This document shows positions 46,015 to 57,550 of a stretch of 64,000 nucleotides of DNA, piece by piece; positions within the stretch are counted from its first letter, which is position 1; the number at the start of each line of letters is the position of its first letter. Location: positions 17,203,360 through 17,267,359 of the forward strand of contig CM060709.1 in NCBI GenBank assembly GCA_030686995.1, given 5' to 3'. Below the pieces are notes generated by a model, which was not told the DNA's origin, did no database searches, and was given only the letters and a program-made list of their open reading frames with translations. This DNA comes from Artemisia argyi. Taxonomy: Eukaryota > Streptophyta > Magnoliopsida > Asterales > Asteraceae. Made by a program: the position numbers and the translations under genes.

Positions 46015-46885
46015 CTAGACGAGTACCCGTGCATAGCAACGAGATTTTATAGCGACAGATAGTTTATTGATAAAAAAAAAATTTATATGTTATAAACGAA
46101 AAATAATAAAAGTTTGAAAATTTCGGAATTAAACATAATGTTTTGAAACCCGGTTCGACCTGGTGGTTCAACCGGTTGAACCATTCCAGTCGAAAGATGG
46201 GTCAATTTAAACTGGGTCAACTTGCTAGGTTGGGTCGAAAACGATTCAAATTAAACCGGGTCAATCCTCCTGGTTTGAAGCGTCCCGGGTCAACCCGGTT
46301 TGTGATTTGTATTAATAGTTTCCTTTTGAAATATATGTTTTCAACATTTCCTTTTTTAGTTTCAACTTTTCACTTTTCAGTTTTTTCTTCGGGTACCCTG
46401 TGACGATTAACCGAAGAAATAGATTTCAATGAGGCCTGATTCACCAGTTTGTATCAGTTTCAACAGGTCATCTCTGGTTCATTTTCAGATGGTTTTTATT
46501 GGTTAGCCGAACCGGTGGCGACACCGGTTCCCGGTTGAACCCGTTGGTCCCATCCAGTTTTCCAAACTATATGTACAATCAACTTGTTAGTTTGTATGAA
46601 GCTTTGTGTGTTTTATTAATTTGTATAATGTGTATAATAACATGTACGTTTCATTTTAGAGTGTTTAAAAATAACACTAATTAGTGTGTTTAATTATTTC
46701 ATATAGATTATATTGTAGCTTATTTAAATTGTACATTATGAAAATTTTATTGTACTTTTTAGTAAGTGGTGTTTTAATTGGTTGTATTTAAGAGTATTAA
46801 TTACCTAATTTTTCTCTCTCATATAATCAAATGTTGAAAACTCAACTTTTAACTTTGACTGTTTTTCCTTTATAAGTAGTATAGA
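46015..46885 (-). mobile_element. Helitron candidate
   Basis: On minus it starts A|TCTATACTACTTATAAAGG and ends CACGGGTACTCGTCTAG|T. TC start, CTAG (CTRR) end and insertion between A and T fit Helitron rules. The terminal region TTGCTATGCACGGG retains part of a GC-rich hairpin. 871 bases, no Rep/helicase, with a DNA-transposon-like insertion inside (46139-46575). Confidence 0.45.
46139..46575. mobile_element. MITE-like element with GGTTGAACC words
   Basis: The ends TTTTGAAACCCGGTTCGACC and, reversed, TTTGGAAAACTGGATGGGACC form imperfect inverted repeats. Inside are several GGTTCAACC / GGTTGAACC / CCGGTTCCCGG words. I did not find a clear target duplication, so family and exact ends are unsure. 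Confidence 0.4.
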
Positions 46886-46889
46886 TATT

Positions 46890-47290
46890 ATTGATATCTC
46901 TGTACAATTTTGTGTGTAAATAAAAACTAAAGTGTTCATATCATCTCATTTTGTTAAAAGGGGAAGATAATATGGTGATCTGAGTGAGCTTAATTAGTTC
47001 AAATCTTGGTGTGATTTTGTTTCTTTTTTTAATTTTTTATGCTAAACATTTTTATTACCAATTTTGACTGTAATGCTTTTACCTTAATTATATGCTTTTT
47101 AGAATATATGAGCTTTGTATTCAAAATTAAGATTTTATATTTTCATAAAATTTTAAACACACTACATATTTATGTTAATTTTCAAATTTTTTTAATGAAA
47201 AGCTTAAGAATTCAATATGAAAGCCAAGCTCAATGAAAGTTGGAGCATAAATTATTAACTTCTAATTGTTTTGATTTTGGACTCATAATT
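46890..47290. other. AT-rich intergenic
   Basis: No gene or element recognised. Mostly T-rich, with a TTTAATTTTTT-type composition. Confidence 0.4.
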
Positions 47291-47311
47291 AAGTTAATAA
47301 TATGTAACTTT

Positions 47312-47450
47312 AATTGTTTTGTTTTGATTTTGTTGTTGTCTTTCTTTTGGGTCTCTTTTCCTTAATCGGCTTGATTGAGGAATGGAGATGCCTTTCTGTT
47401 GTAATTTTAGTTGGCCCGTTTTTATATATCTTGTTGCCTTTCAAAAAAAA
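47312..47450 (+). mobile_element. 5'-truncated LINE (L1) 3' tail
   Basis: A 139-base insert ending TTATATATCTTGTTGCCTTTC followed by 10 A, a familiar plant L1 3' end. It is bounded by a perfect 21-base direct repeat beginning AAGTTAATAATATG at 47291-47311 and 47451-47471. This is a young, severely 5'-truncated insertion made by an L1 machinery. Confidence 0.85.
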
Positions 47451-47471
47451 AAGTTAATAATATGTAACTTT

Positions 47472-47964
47472 CATCAAGATAATCCGTTGGGAAGCGCAGA
47501 ATGCTACGAACCTCGTTAAATTAATACACTTTTGACGCTTAATTGAGTATTGTCATGAAGCCCTTCAGAACTTCAAAATGCCGAAAAGATAATTTTGTGC
47601 TTTACACTAGTTAGAGTTTTATGTGAAAGACATTTGTGTCACAACCCCTTAATTAAAGAAGTTGGACCCAAAACTTTTTCTAAGGCTACTCTTTGGTACG
47701 TTTTTTGAGTTTCGGTAACATTAGACAATTAGCAAAAAACTAATATATAGTACTAATTATCAAAGACAACCTAAGTGATTAACTGAATAACTAAACCGAT
47801 AAAAATCGGTTAACATATTCCCAAAATACTTGATATTTGCAAAGCAAACCGAAAACCCATTTTACAAACTATTCCAAAAACTAGTTAAGAAACGAGCACT
47901 TCTTCATGTTCCACTGCTAAGCAATGTAGTTCCCGTATACCGTACTTTGCTGCGGGCAATTTCA
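47472..47964. other. 3' flank of RIP gene, with partial gene duplication
   Basis: 47890-47964 carries a second copy of the last ~105 bases of the RIP coding region (see the RIP entry). The rest is AT-rich, with no ORF. Confidence 0.55.
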
Positions 47965-48786
47965 TCATTTGCCTTTGTACCTGTGTGTTTTACTGGAGGT
48001 CGTTGGCTCGCACATTTCTATATGTTCCACTGCTAAGCAATGTTGTGCCCATATCTCATACTTCAATGCATTTTCGCCATCTGACTTTTCACCTGTAAGT
48101 TTTACAGGAGGAACCATGCCCGGAACCACTTCTTTTTTGCCTTTGGCGCGTTTGGTGATTGATGCCCAATTATTTATTAAAATCGGCTGATAAGGTTTTT
48201 CACCAACTGTAGAATCCCCTTCATTCACCATCATGGAATTATAATGGTTAAAACACCAATGAAAGCGAACTGCTTCTGGTATCATAACAGAAACGCATGC
48301 AATATGCCGTCTCAACTCGCCAGCTTTCCATCGCCTGAGCTCGTCTCTTTGCTTACCATGACCCTCAAAACAGTGTAGCACCGCTTTCTTAAAAGAGTGG
48401 AACCCGGTTTTTACATTCTGTACACCCCCAGCTAGATCCATATAGCTTTCCCCAAACCCTAAACGTGTCGCGGCTTCAAGTCCCATCGCAGAACCGAAGG
48501 TAAACGGTTCTTCTTCATCATAATGAAAGGCACTAAGGTAAATACTCTTTCTTTGGATATGGTAGTCCATATTGGTTCTTCCTTTCTTGAATCTTGCATA
48601 TATACACAAGTTACTATATCGGTCCTTCTTGAGCTCTTTTGTAAGATCTTCAATGCTCTTCTTATACGAACGTCCCTTGGTATGATCAAAGTTTACTATG
48701 ACATTCTTAGGGAGTTTTGCGTGTTTGCCAGCTGATTCCTTAGGCTGACGCCAGTTGAAGTGTCTTTCTCTCGGCACATTGTTCAT
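47965..48786 (-). CDS. Ribosome-inactivating protein (rRNA N-glycosidase), type 1-like
   Basis: A single-exon frame of 273 codons starting at the ATG at 48786. The family removes one adenine from the sarcin-ricin loop of large-subunit rRNA. Hallmarks: Tyr83 (IYLSAF), Tyr115 (ESYMDL), VMIPEAVRF with Glu171 and Arg174, and INNWASI with Trp207. The intervals between the second Tyr, Glu, Arg and Trp are close to those of the RIP active site (54, 3 and 34 in ricin A chain; 56, 3 and 36 here); the first Tyr is about 11 residues nearer. The conserved Ser before the Glu is Pro here. No signal peptide is visible, so it may be cytosolic or cell-specific, unlike secreted RIPs. No lectin domain follows. 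A TATA box lies about 160 bases upstream. The last ~105 bases are duplicated in tandem and the C-end (TTSSKTHRYKGK) is read from the duplicate in another frame. Activity is not shown by sequence alone. Confidence 0.8.
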   Translation of the reverse strand: MNNVPRERHFNWRQPKESAGKHAKLPKNVIVNFDHTKGRSYKKSIEDLTKELKKDRYSNLCIYARFKKGRTNMDYHIQRKSIYLSAFHYDEEEPFTFGSAMGLEAATRLGFGESYMDLAGGVQNVKTGFHSFKKAVLHCFEGHGKQRDELRRWKAGELRRHIACVSVMIPEAVRFHWCFNHYNSMMVNEGDSTVGEKPYQPILINNWASITKRAKGKKEVVPGMVPPVKLTGEKSDGENALKYEIWAQHCLAVEHIEMCEPTTSSKTHRYKGK

Positions 48787-48934
48787 TGTGATGATAGTGG
48801 TTGTTATCTAGGTATGTATTATGGTAAGAGGCTGAAAATGAAGGTCTGAATTGAAATGGTGAGAGACTAGAAGTCAAGATACAGATCTAAAGATGGTGAG
48901 TGAGATTTTGTAAGGGAGGGGTCAGGGGTGTATT

Positions 48935-48950
48935 AGAGCCTATATAGGCT
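48935..48950 (-). promoter_or_regulatory. TATA box of the RIP gene
   Basis: GCCTATATAGGC, a palindrome, about 150-160 bases upstream of the ATG. No other convincing core promoter word lies nearer. Confidence 0.5.
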
Positions 48951-49544
48951 TATTTAAAGAAGAGAAGAGCTTTTGGTTAAAAGAAGCACATCGGATATTG
49001 TCTTTTGGTACTAGCTTTGAACTTGAAACTTTATAAGCTAAGTATAAAGTACATCAGGAAAATGACAAAACTAATAATTATGTGAGTTGACGTCAAGTAT
49101 GGTGTGGTAAACATCGTATCTATCTCTTTTTTAAATAGGGTATCATCATGTTAATAAAGTGGTAACTTAGCATATGGTAACACTCTTTTGTCTTTAGGGT
49201 TTCTAGCTAGCTTTTTACAAATCTTGAGTAGGCCATGTGTTCTAGTTCAACCAATTAACAATTTCCTTTACATAATTAGTTGGAGTTTTGTCTTGGCCAA
49301 TTTTTCCTTGTAGAATTTCTTCTCTACATAGTTTCATTCACTAATAATGGGTTCTTTGAAAAATGCTAAAAAAATCGTTTCACATTGCGTTTAAACTTGA
49401 ATTGTTGCTAAAGACAAACAATTAGAGACGGCATTAGAATCTGCGAAGTTGGACCACTTGCTTAAACCTTAAGAATTGAAAAAAATGGTTGTCGAAATGT
49501 AGAGAATTTAACAAGCATTTTTTTGAAATACTTTTAATATTTTT
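48951..49544. other. Upstream region of RIP gene, no gene
   Basis: AT-rich, with nothing coding. Ends at the 3' tail of LINE copy 3. Confidence 0.4.
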
Positions 49545-52105
49545 TCTTTTTTGGTAAAAGGGAACTTCTACCCTGGTAAAATATATTAACCAAAAAACAC
49601 AAACCGTTTAAAATACAGTGGAATGTGGCTAAAATGACATATGAACATCAAGCAACTGCTTGAACAACTACTAGATCATTTATTTTTGGGTAAAGGGTAT
49701 TCCACCTGGTAAAATATATTACTTCAAAAAAGCGTTTAAGTACAATGGAATGTGGCTGAAGTATCACATTAACTGCAAGTGATCGCTTGACACAACTAAT
49801 AAATCATTTATGACATGCCATAAATAACAACTAGCTAACCAATAAGACTACTAAACAAAACCAAACATAAAATAATAACCATCATAAAATTTTATGCAAA
49901 AATATAAAACAACCTAGTTAACACAAAAGTCTTGAAGTCCGGCAGTCTTTATTTGTGCAGGAGGGAGGCCAAAATCATCAACATCATAGTTGTTGCCATC
50001 ACCCGTATTTGCTTTCCATTGCTTATAAAGACTTTTCTCCTTACCTCCGCTTCTAGAATACAACGCTCAAATGTGATTATTAAAAACTTCATCATTATCG
50101 CTGTCAGAAACAACCACATTGCCCACCTTAGAGAATGGGTTACCTACCCTAGTTGAAGAATCAACCTTTTTAAGAGGTTTACCATTATCATCCACAAGAG
50201 TAACTTTCTCTTCAGTAATAAGCTTTTCAATCTTCCCAATTTCTCTACAATAGGAGTAGTACTTCCATTTCCACCCTTAGAAACCTCCAAATCAGCCCCA
50301 TCCTTAGGAGAAACAGTTGTTGCACAAGGAATATTATTATCATAAGTATCGCCCACATCAAGAGCATCGAATTGATTCGATGTAGCAATATCATTCCCAC
50401 TCGTACTCACCTCATTAGTTATTTTCTCCTTAGTAGCAACCGGCTTCTTCAAGACAGGTCGCCAAAATTTTGGTTTAGGCTTATTAAGGTGAACAACCCC
50501 AATAGGCCGAGTAGAAGTAACCACATTCTTCCCATTATTCTTACGATTGCTAACCCCAAGGAAACCATCATTCGTCTTATCCAAAGTAGTAGAAGCTTCA
50601 TAAGCCTTTGCTGCCACATTAGTATTACTACGAATAGCCTCCTTAAAACGATTTGGGCATTCAATCAAAGCATGTCCAAAAATTTTACATTCACCACAAT
50701 GAGGAGGTTTTCATTCATATTCAACATTAATAATTTTAGTAGTAAAACTATTACCTTCTTCATTTGGAATTGCCATTGTAACATGGCTTTTGAGTTCTGA
50801 ATTCGCGCTTAATTCAACTAAAGCACGAGCAAAAAACTAATACGGCCCCAAGACTTGACACACATAGAGCTTGTATAAGCATCTAACTTAATAGGTTTCC
50901 CTACTTGTGTAGCAATCAAGCTCAGACCATCCTTAGAATAAGCCACCAAAGGAACCTTATGCATTTTGATCCAAACATGTACCTTGTTTACCTCGCTCCT
51001 ATTAAGGGATAAAGTAAAAGTCCATTTGTTTAGAATAATGGGCCAGTTACGTATAATCCAAGGACCTCGTTCCAAAACACGATCCACACCATCCTTCGTA
51101 GCAAACTTAAAAAGAAACACTCCATCATCATTCTTCATCAGCTTTTGTAAGCCAAATTTTCCCCATGTATTAGTAACATAATTCTGAACTAAAGGAAAAG
51201 TAATGGTCTTACCAAGAAAGTAACCATCAAGTGTGTTATCATACCGACTTATGACCTTCTTCATAGCATCCATAGGCAGCATTATGTCATGATTATTCAC
51301 ACGATCCTCATTGACCAATGCTCTAAAATTCACTTTCAGAACCATACGAGTAGCATTAATGATATTGGCAAAAGAAATAGGAGAATCTACCTTTGGAAGC
51401 GATTCCGAACCCACATGCTCATTAGATTTAACACTACCATCGTTTGTAATCTTATCATTCGTCGAAGTAGAAGCAGCCATTGGATCCGTATTACCCGAAC
51501 CAACACACGTCACATCAATACTCTCAACAACAACCTTATGCATGGGTGTAACATGCACGTTCCGGTCCACTAGATCATTTATGACATACCATAAATGAAC
51601 AACTAGCTCCAAACAGATAGAACAACCACTAAAAATAAAAACGACATGCAAAACAAATATACAAATCCAAATAAAAGATTACTTCCTTGAACGACCTTGA
51701 AGCTTGAAATCAAACTCATTGTTAAATTCCTCAAATTGCCCAGGTAAGTAATAGACCTGGGCCACATAATCATCCGAAAGATAGCATTCAAGCTTGTTAT
51801 GTCCTCCTGCTGATGAAAAGTAACTGTCCATAGGATCATTTGGTTCAAACACCTCATCATCATTATCGGAATCAACCACTACACCCACTTTAGAGAATGG
51901 GTTGCCCTTCCTTATACCATCAACTACCGGAACAGGTTTACCATTATCATCCACAAGGGTGCCTTTCCCATCAATAACAAGCTGTTCAAGCTTCCTAATT
52001 TTCTCAACAATAGGAGTGGTCTTCATAGGCGATGGAGAAGTATTTTTGGAAGAACTAGAAGTAATAGGAGTGGTCTTCAATATTTTCTGGTTCAAAAAGG
52101 AAGAA
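49545..52105 (-). mobile_element. LINE copy 3 (ORF1 C-terminus and tail), split by copy 2
   Basis: The 5' part (51569-52100) encodes the last ~135 codons of ORF1: TTPIVEKIRKLEQLVIDGKG, NPFSKVGVVVDSDNDDEV, YYLPGQFEEFNNEFDFKLQG. It ends at 51679 and is followed by the 3' UTR, which is cut at 51569 by copy 2 and resumes at 49682 down to the tail (TTAATATATTTTACCAGGG, CCTTTTACC plus A-run) at 49545-49565. AAAATATT at both outer edges may be its target duplication. Confidence 0.7.
49683..51568 (-). mobile_element. LINE copy 2 (ORF1-type, 5'-truncated)
   Basis: Flanked by a perfect 13-base duplication ACTAGATCATTTA (49670-49682 and 51569-51581). On minus: a decayed N-terminus, DUF4283 (DGYFLGKTITFPLVQNYV, KFGLQKLMKNDDGVFLFKFA, RGPWIIRNWPIILNKW, VWIKMHKVPLVAYSKDGLS, SWGRISF), a frameshift near 50820, zinc-knuckle remains (CKIFGHALIECP near 50660-50690), SNQFDALDVGD, TTPIVEKLGRL and NPFSKVGNVVVSDS (about 50090-50150), ORF1 end at about 49920, then a 3' UTR ending in the family tail (TTGTACTTAAACG, TAATATATTTTACC, CCCTTTACCCAAAAA). 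No ORF2 lies between ORF1 and tail. Confidence 0.8.
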
Positions 52106-54291
52106 ATTTGCCAAAAAGAAGACGAAAGAAGAATGACTAACTATAACAGTGTAAAGTGTCGGGAAAAACTGACATCACTAACGCAAAATGCATTTCAAGA
52201 GAGAAATATATAAGTCATTCACATAAATGTGTTCTAGTTTTAGCAATATACTATAAAATTGAATCAATTAGAAATAAGTGTCATATTCCATTCGAGTTTT
52301 CAAATTTCCCTAAAACAATTCATTTCAAGTGAATATCAAATGTTACATCAATGCTTTAACAAAGATAAGGCGTCATACACTCATATGACACATCAAATCC
52401 AAATATTAGATTATACTAGGAATAGTATGAGATCTCATCATTATCATTTGTAAGTGAAAGATCTTCAAAAGATTATTATATTTTAAATACCAGTAGTAAT
52501 GTACAATGGTTAACATATATCATTATATCCTAAACAGTGAAGAGCTCGAGACAATTAACCTATAAGTTGTACGATCAGGGGCTTGACCAAAGGATCTTTT
52601 TCGACTAATAACATCTAAACTACTGACCTTAGACAAATTATTACAAAGTTGTATTTTCATGGGCATGAACTTGATAATAATGTAGGACTATGAAATGATA
52701 AATTTAAATGGTTGTAGCTTAAATATATTTGCTTTTTAATGCTTCTAAAGTATCTCAAAACTGAACAACTACACAAATTCTCAATCTTCCTTTTTTTTTT
52801 TTTTTTTTTTTTTTTACACCCATGCATAGTATACATTCAAAAAAGATAGAATTGAAAGTTGTACCTCCTTCGCTGAAAGTAGTAGATTTGTATGTCTGAT
52901 AAGATTACGACTGTGAGTTCTAAAAGCATCTTATATGAAGTAAACATCGAGACAAGACATTTACTTTTTCTTGCACTTCTTTTCTGTAAGGGAACAAGCT
53001 TAGGGTTGGTTATTGGGTCATAAGATGTGTCTTTGCATCGTACCATTGTTAAAACTTACAAGAAAAACCTATCATAATGTTAACATACTAGCTTTCTGAA
53101 AACAAACTCATATACACATTTGTTCTAAAATGAGGCTCGAAAGCTCAACTAATTTGTTCGGAAAAACATTACTTACATGTTTTGATATAGCTAGACCAAA
53201 TATCCGTTAGTTGTGATTTCTCATTTATCGGTCATTTTCCGTGTCTACATTTGTTTCCTTTTGATTGTGGATTTGAATATGTTATTAAATTTTATATCTG
53301 GTGTGCCATCAAATTACTAAAGTTATAAAATTATAAGCTTACTTATAGATTGCTATAGTGTTCGTTCATTTACCGATATGATCGGTCACAAAACAAATAT
53401 TCATTTCATCATCCACCTAACCTAAATACCCGCTCCTCACATTCATCGCAGTCGTCCCACACCCTCACCGTATCCACCGAACACCTTTCACTCAATTTGC
53501 ACATAGTAACAATTTTGTTTCATTAATTGTTGTCTCGTATAGCTTGATTTTATTGTTTGAACATTTTGTGACCATGCACATACGTTAGTGACATTTCATG
53601 TAACGTATAGTTATGTGACGACACATCAAATTACCATTTCATTCGTAGTTAAAATCCATTTCTGTAAAAAGATACTCAATAAAACAAATTATCCATGATC
53701 TAATTACTAATTTGTATAGTAGCACATCCTTCTTTTTTAAAAAAAAAAAAAAAAAAAACAAAAAAAAAAAAAAAAACAAAAACAAAAACAAAAACAATTT
53801 TACTTTACAAATATCTTAATTATTTGTTACTATATATATTGCTTGACCTTACACAACTCACTATATAGTCACTAAATTCATAAAATCCACATCAGCGTTA
53901 CATTACCATTCAGCACACCATAAACTCATCCCTTTATTCTTTAAATGGTCACTACCAAACAAAATAGATACAATAACTCAATTTATACAAATATGCCTCA
54001 CACACACTCACAATCTTAAAAGACTAATAGTAAAAACCCTGTTTTTCTTTTATTTTCGTTAGGTGGTGCAAACCACCAAACAAATTCAAAATCTGCACCT
54101 TGGCGCTTGCATGGTGTCGATTGTCTCGGCTGGGATGGTGCATGGTCTAGTGAGGTGGAGGTGGAGCACAACCCACCATACCAACCAACCTTAAAATGTT
54201 GTTGTTGCATGTGTTTTGTTGAAAAACAAGTAACTCATCTGACTTTATAACTGGGTGTATCCTAAACGTTAAATGCACTATAAAAGACAAT

Positions 54292-54293
<2 letters not shown>
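52106..54293. other. Intergenic, AT-rich
   Basis: A T-run at 52791-52815 and a degenerate A-run with AAAAAC repeats at 53738-53796. No gene recognised in either strand; open frames are short and random in composition. Confidence 0.45.
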
Positions 54294-54336
<43 letters not shown>

Positions 54337-54440
54337 GGGTTTCCGACTCGACATTGCGAGCCGACTAATCCAACGGCGACTATCCTTTGGATAGCCCGGA
54401 GTTACATTTTTACTTTGTAATGTCAAAAGATTTAGTTTCT
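54294..54440 (-). repeat. Poly(A)-tailed repeat of unknown family
   Basis: On minus, a moderately GC-rich sequence (CCGGGCTATCCAAAGGATAG, GAGTCGGAAACCCATGTT) runs into 38 A (54294-54331). The layout is that of a retroposed 3' end, but the family was not recognised and no duplication was found. Confidence 0.4.
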
Positions 54441-54492
54441 CGTGTCTTATATATGTCCAATAAATAATTCCATTGTTTTTATTATATTTTAT

Positions 54493-54525
<33 letters not shown>

Positions 54526-54543
54526 CATCATCATCATCATCAT

Positions 54544-54850
54544 TTTTTAAAGGGTTACCTCAGGTAAAATATTATTATTTTAAAAAAAGTAATTAAGTAC
54601 AACGAATATGTCCTTACAGCGTTTAATACCTAAACTAGCATAAGAAATGACATGTCACACTTATGCAACATAAAAAGAACAACATATCTAAGCTGACCAC
54701 ATAGACTAATATAATACGCATTAGCAAACTTCAATTGTTCATTAGTCAGACTATAATCATCAAACTCATCTTCATCATAAAGGTTTTGGTCACAGGTGTC
54801 CTTCTTCCGATGCTCCAATAAGCTTTTCATGCCCACTCCACCACCACTTT
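54544..54850 (-). mobile_element. LINE copy 5 (3' fragment)
   Basis: On minus: DEDEFDDYSLTNEQLKFANAYY, then GQLR, the counterpart of the ORF1 C-end at 59880-59975, followed by a 3' UTR with the family tail (CGTTGTACTTAAT, ATAATATTTTACC, AACCCTTTAAAAAA). The A-tail passes into (ATG)n(ATA)n repeats at 54498-54543. Strongly 5'-truncated. Confidence 0.6.
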
Positions 54851-54859
54851 TAGAACCCT

Positions 54860-56990
54860 CTTATGTAAAAATCTGAAATATTATTTAAATAAAGTTTCAA
54901 AATTAATATTACCTTAAATCTCAACATTTGATGCGCCTACTAATTTGATGACCTAATATATGAAAAATAACTTCGTAACCCTAAAAGGTTACAAAAGTAC
55001 CACATTTAATTTGCCTATTTATTTATACCAGTTCATTAAGTATATCCACATTCTCCTGGCACATATGCAATTTATTGCACATAAGCAATTTATTGATATG
55101 CTTTTTTTAGAATGGGAAGAACTGTTACCGATCTGAAGAATGTATGCTTTTGGGACTAAAAAAATAGATGAGGCCTGCAATGGGATTCACAACATTTATG
55201 ATATATTAACAACTAGAATTGGGCAAAAACGCTATACAATATAAGCTAGCTGTTTATTGATATCGGTAATTGTCAATATATCTACTACATATAAAACTAT
55301 TAATGTAACTTTTTCTAGTCCTTTCACTCTAGCTTGTTAAGTTGCTTTTTTATCACTTGACAAAATGACAGTAACTGCTTTGCACATCACTTTATTGTGT
55401 AAATCGTAGCTAAAACTGTAAGTATCAAAAGTAATCATAAATGATTATTTTAATGAAATACATACATTAAGCCCACTTAACAAGATTAGAGCATTTCTTC
55501 AGTTAGCTACTTGGCTAGCAAGGTTGTAAGGACGTATGAAGCCACGAAAAATCTAACAAAACTCATTAGAAAGCATTTGATTCAATTGTTATACGTATAA
55601 CTAACTGTAAAGTTATGCAAAATAACCCGCTTGAGATGACCATCTTTTAAAATACTAATACATGCATGAACCAAAAAACTAGAAAACGGAAAGTGAGGTT
55701 GTAGTCGGTATAGGGGTCGGGGGATACGTTCAAGCTTTGGTTCTTATGACTTAATCGTTCATTTTTCGGTAAACATGTGAAATCAAATGTTCTCCTCAAT
55801 TTGATAAGATAGAGAGGCTAAAAACGATTAAATAATATTGTTGCATCTATCTTTTTATATACCTTGACATTTAGTATGTTTGTAATAATCTAAAAAACGC
55901 AAACAATGACAACAATCACGCGTGATTGTCTTTAGTGTCACCATCTTCACGTGTTAAGCTTGCTACACTCCTTTTGCCTCATGTGTGGTCAACAAAAGTT
56001 TGGGATGGTTGGGTGATCTGCACAACCGAACAATTTGTTTGTATGTGTGTGGGTGATGGGATTTACTTATGTTTTGAGTAATGCAACAATAGAGTAATAA
56101 CCAACCATAAAGAGATCATAAAGATGAAACATTACTTCTTATGTCTCTATATAATTATTCGTCTTGGTCTCTATATAATTGGTCATCTTATTTTTGGAGA
56201 TGTTTCAAATTTATTATTCATTACTAATAATAAAACAATACTATCTCTCGTTTTAAAAATTATTGTTCACTAACAAAAAAACACAAAATTTAAGGAAAAT
56301 ATTGCTACTACTACACTTCTTAACTAATTAAATATCATCCCCACAATTATTATTATTTTATTTGTTGAAACTGAAAATGAACAATTATTTTAAAGTATCC
56401 GAAAATAAAAAGATGAACAACATTTTAAGATGAAAAAGGTACTCATGATAAGATTGTCACTTTGAGAAAATAGTAATGATTATATTTTAGGTAAACTGCT
56501 TTTTTTTTCCTCGCTAGATGATTGTTTTGTGAATGAGTAGAGAAATTTTTTAATCGTTCTCTCTCAAATTAATAGTCCAAGTTTCTTTTTTAAATGTCAA
56601 TTTAATTGTCTACTATTAAGTATAGATAGTGAAGTGTAATTAATCGAGCTTATTTTATTAATCTTATTTGGAATAATTATAAAAAGATAAATAAATTAAA
56701 TAAATGTAAAACTAACATTCTTCGAGAATTAAGACTGAGAAATTGTTAATAATTTTATTTTTTCAAAATGTGTATTATTAATAAGGTTTAATTATTTTGC
56801 GAAGAAGTGAGTATAACTTTTAAAAGTTGGAAAACATAAAGTAATATAGTTTGTAGAGAGAAGAAGCTACAAATACGGAGTAGGACACAAGAAGAAGAGA
56901 AAAGATGAGAGAGTTTTTATTTCACACACTAAAACATCTACAAACGCACACTATTAGACTAAAACGTATAGCTTGTTATTATTATTTTTT

Positions 56991-57033
<43 letters not shown>

Positions 57034-57530
57034 GCTAGTACAAACAAACAAAAACTAGATTTGGACAACCCAAAAACCATTACAAAAGTGCTTCAAATGA
57101 CTAAAGCTATCAATAACCAAAACAAAAATGATAACCAACAAAGCAATCCCCTAACACAGTCCTAGAAACGTATAAAAAAAAGTTTTACTAGCCCTCTTAT
57201 TCTTACCAGTAAGAGATGGGCAGACGTTTTACTTGTTTGTTTTTTTCTTTTGAGTCAGGCCAGTTAGACATATAACATATTACACAGTAAGAGGTGGGAG
57301 ACTTGTGTTACTGCCTCTTACTCGATAAGAGATTGAAGACCCGTGTTAATATAATATATTTGATAGTTTATTAACTATATTATATTTATAATAAAAAGTC
57401 TTGTTTTATATTTACCTAAGTTGCTTAAATAAATTATAGAAACGGGCACTTAAAAATCATTTGGACAATTATACAAAACAAAAAATATTATTTCATTCAG
57501 ATTTAGACATTTTAGCCACCTCTTACGTGT
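54860..57530. other. Intergenic, AT-rich
   Basis: No gene supported. A 38-base A-run lies at 56993-57030. 57195-57340 contains four inverted or direct copies of a CCTCTTAC / GTAAGAGG word (57196, 57290, 57317, 57330), and a fifth lies at the LINE target site (57519). The function of this cluster is unknown. Confidence 0.4.
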
Positions 57531-57550
57531 AAGATGTGCAAGTTACATTC

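Noticed and set aside
54262..54543. Open frame with Met, Ile and Lys runs
   Set aside because: Translation of trinucleotide repeats and a poly(T) tract.
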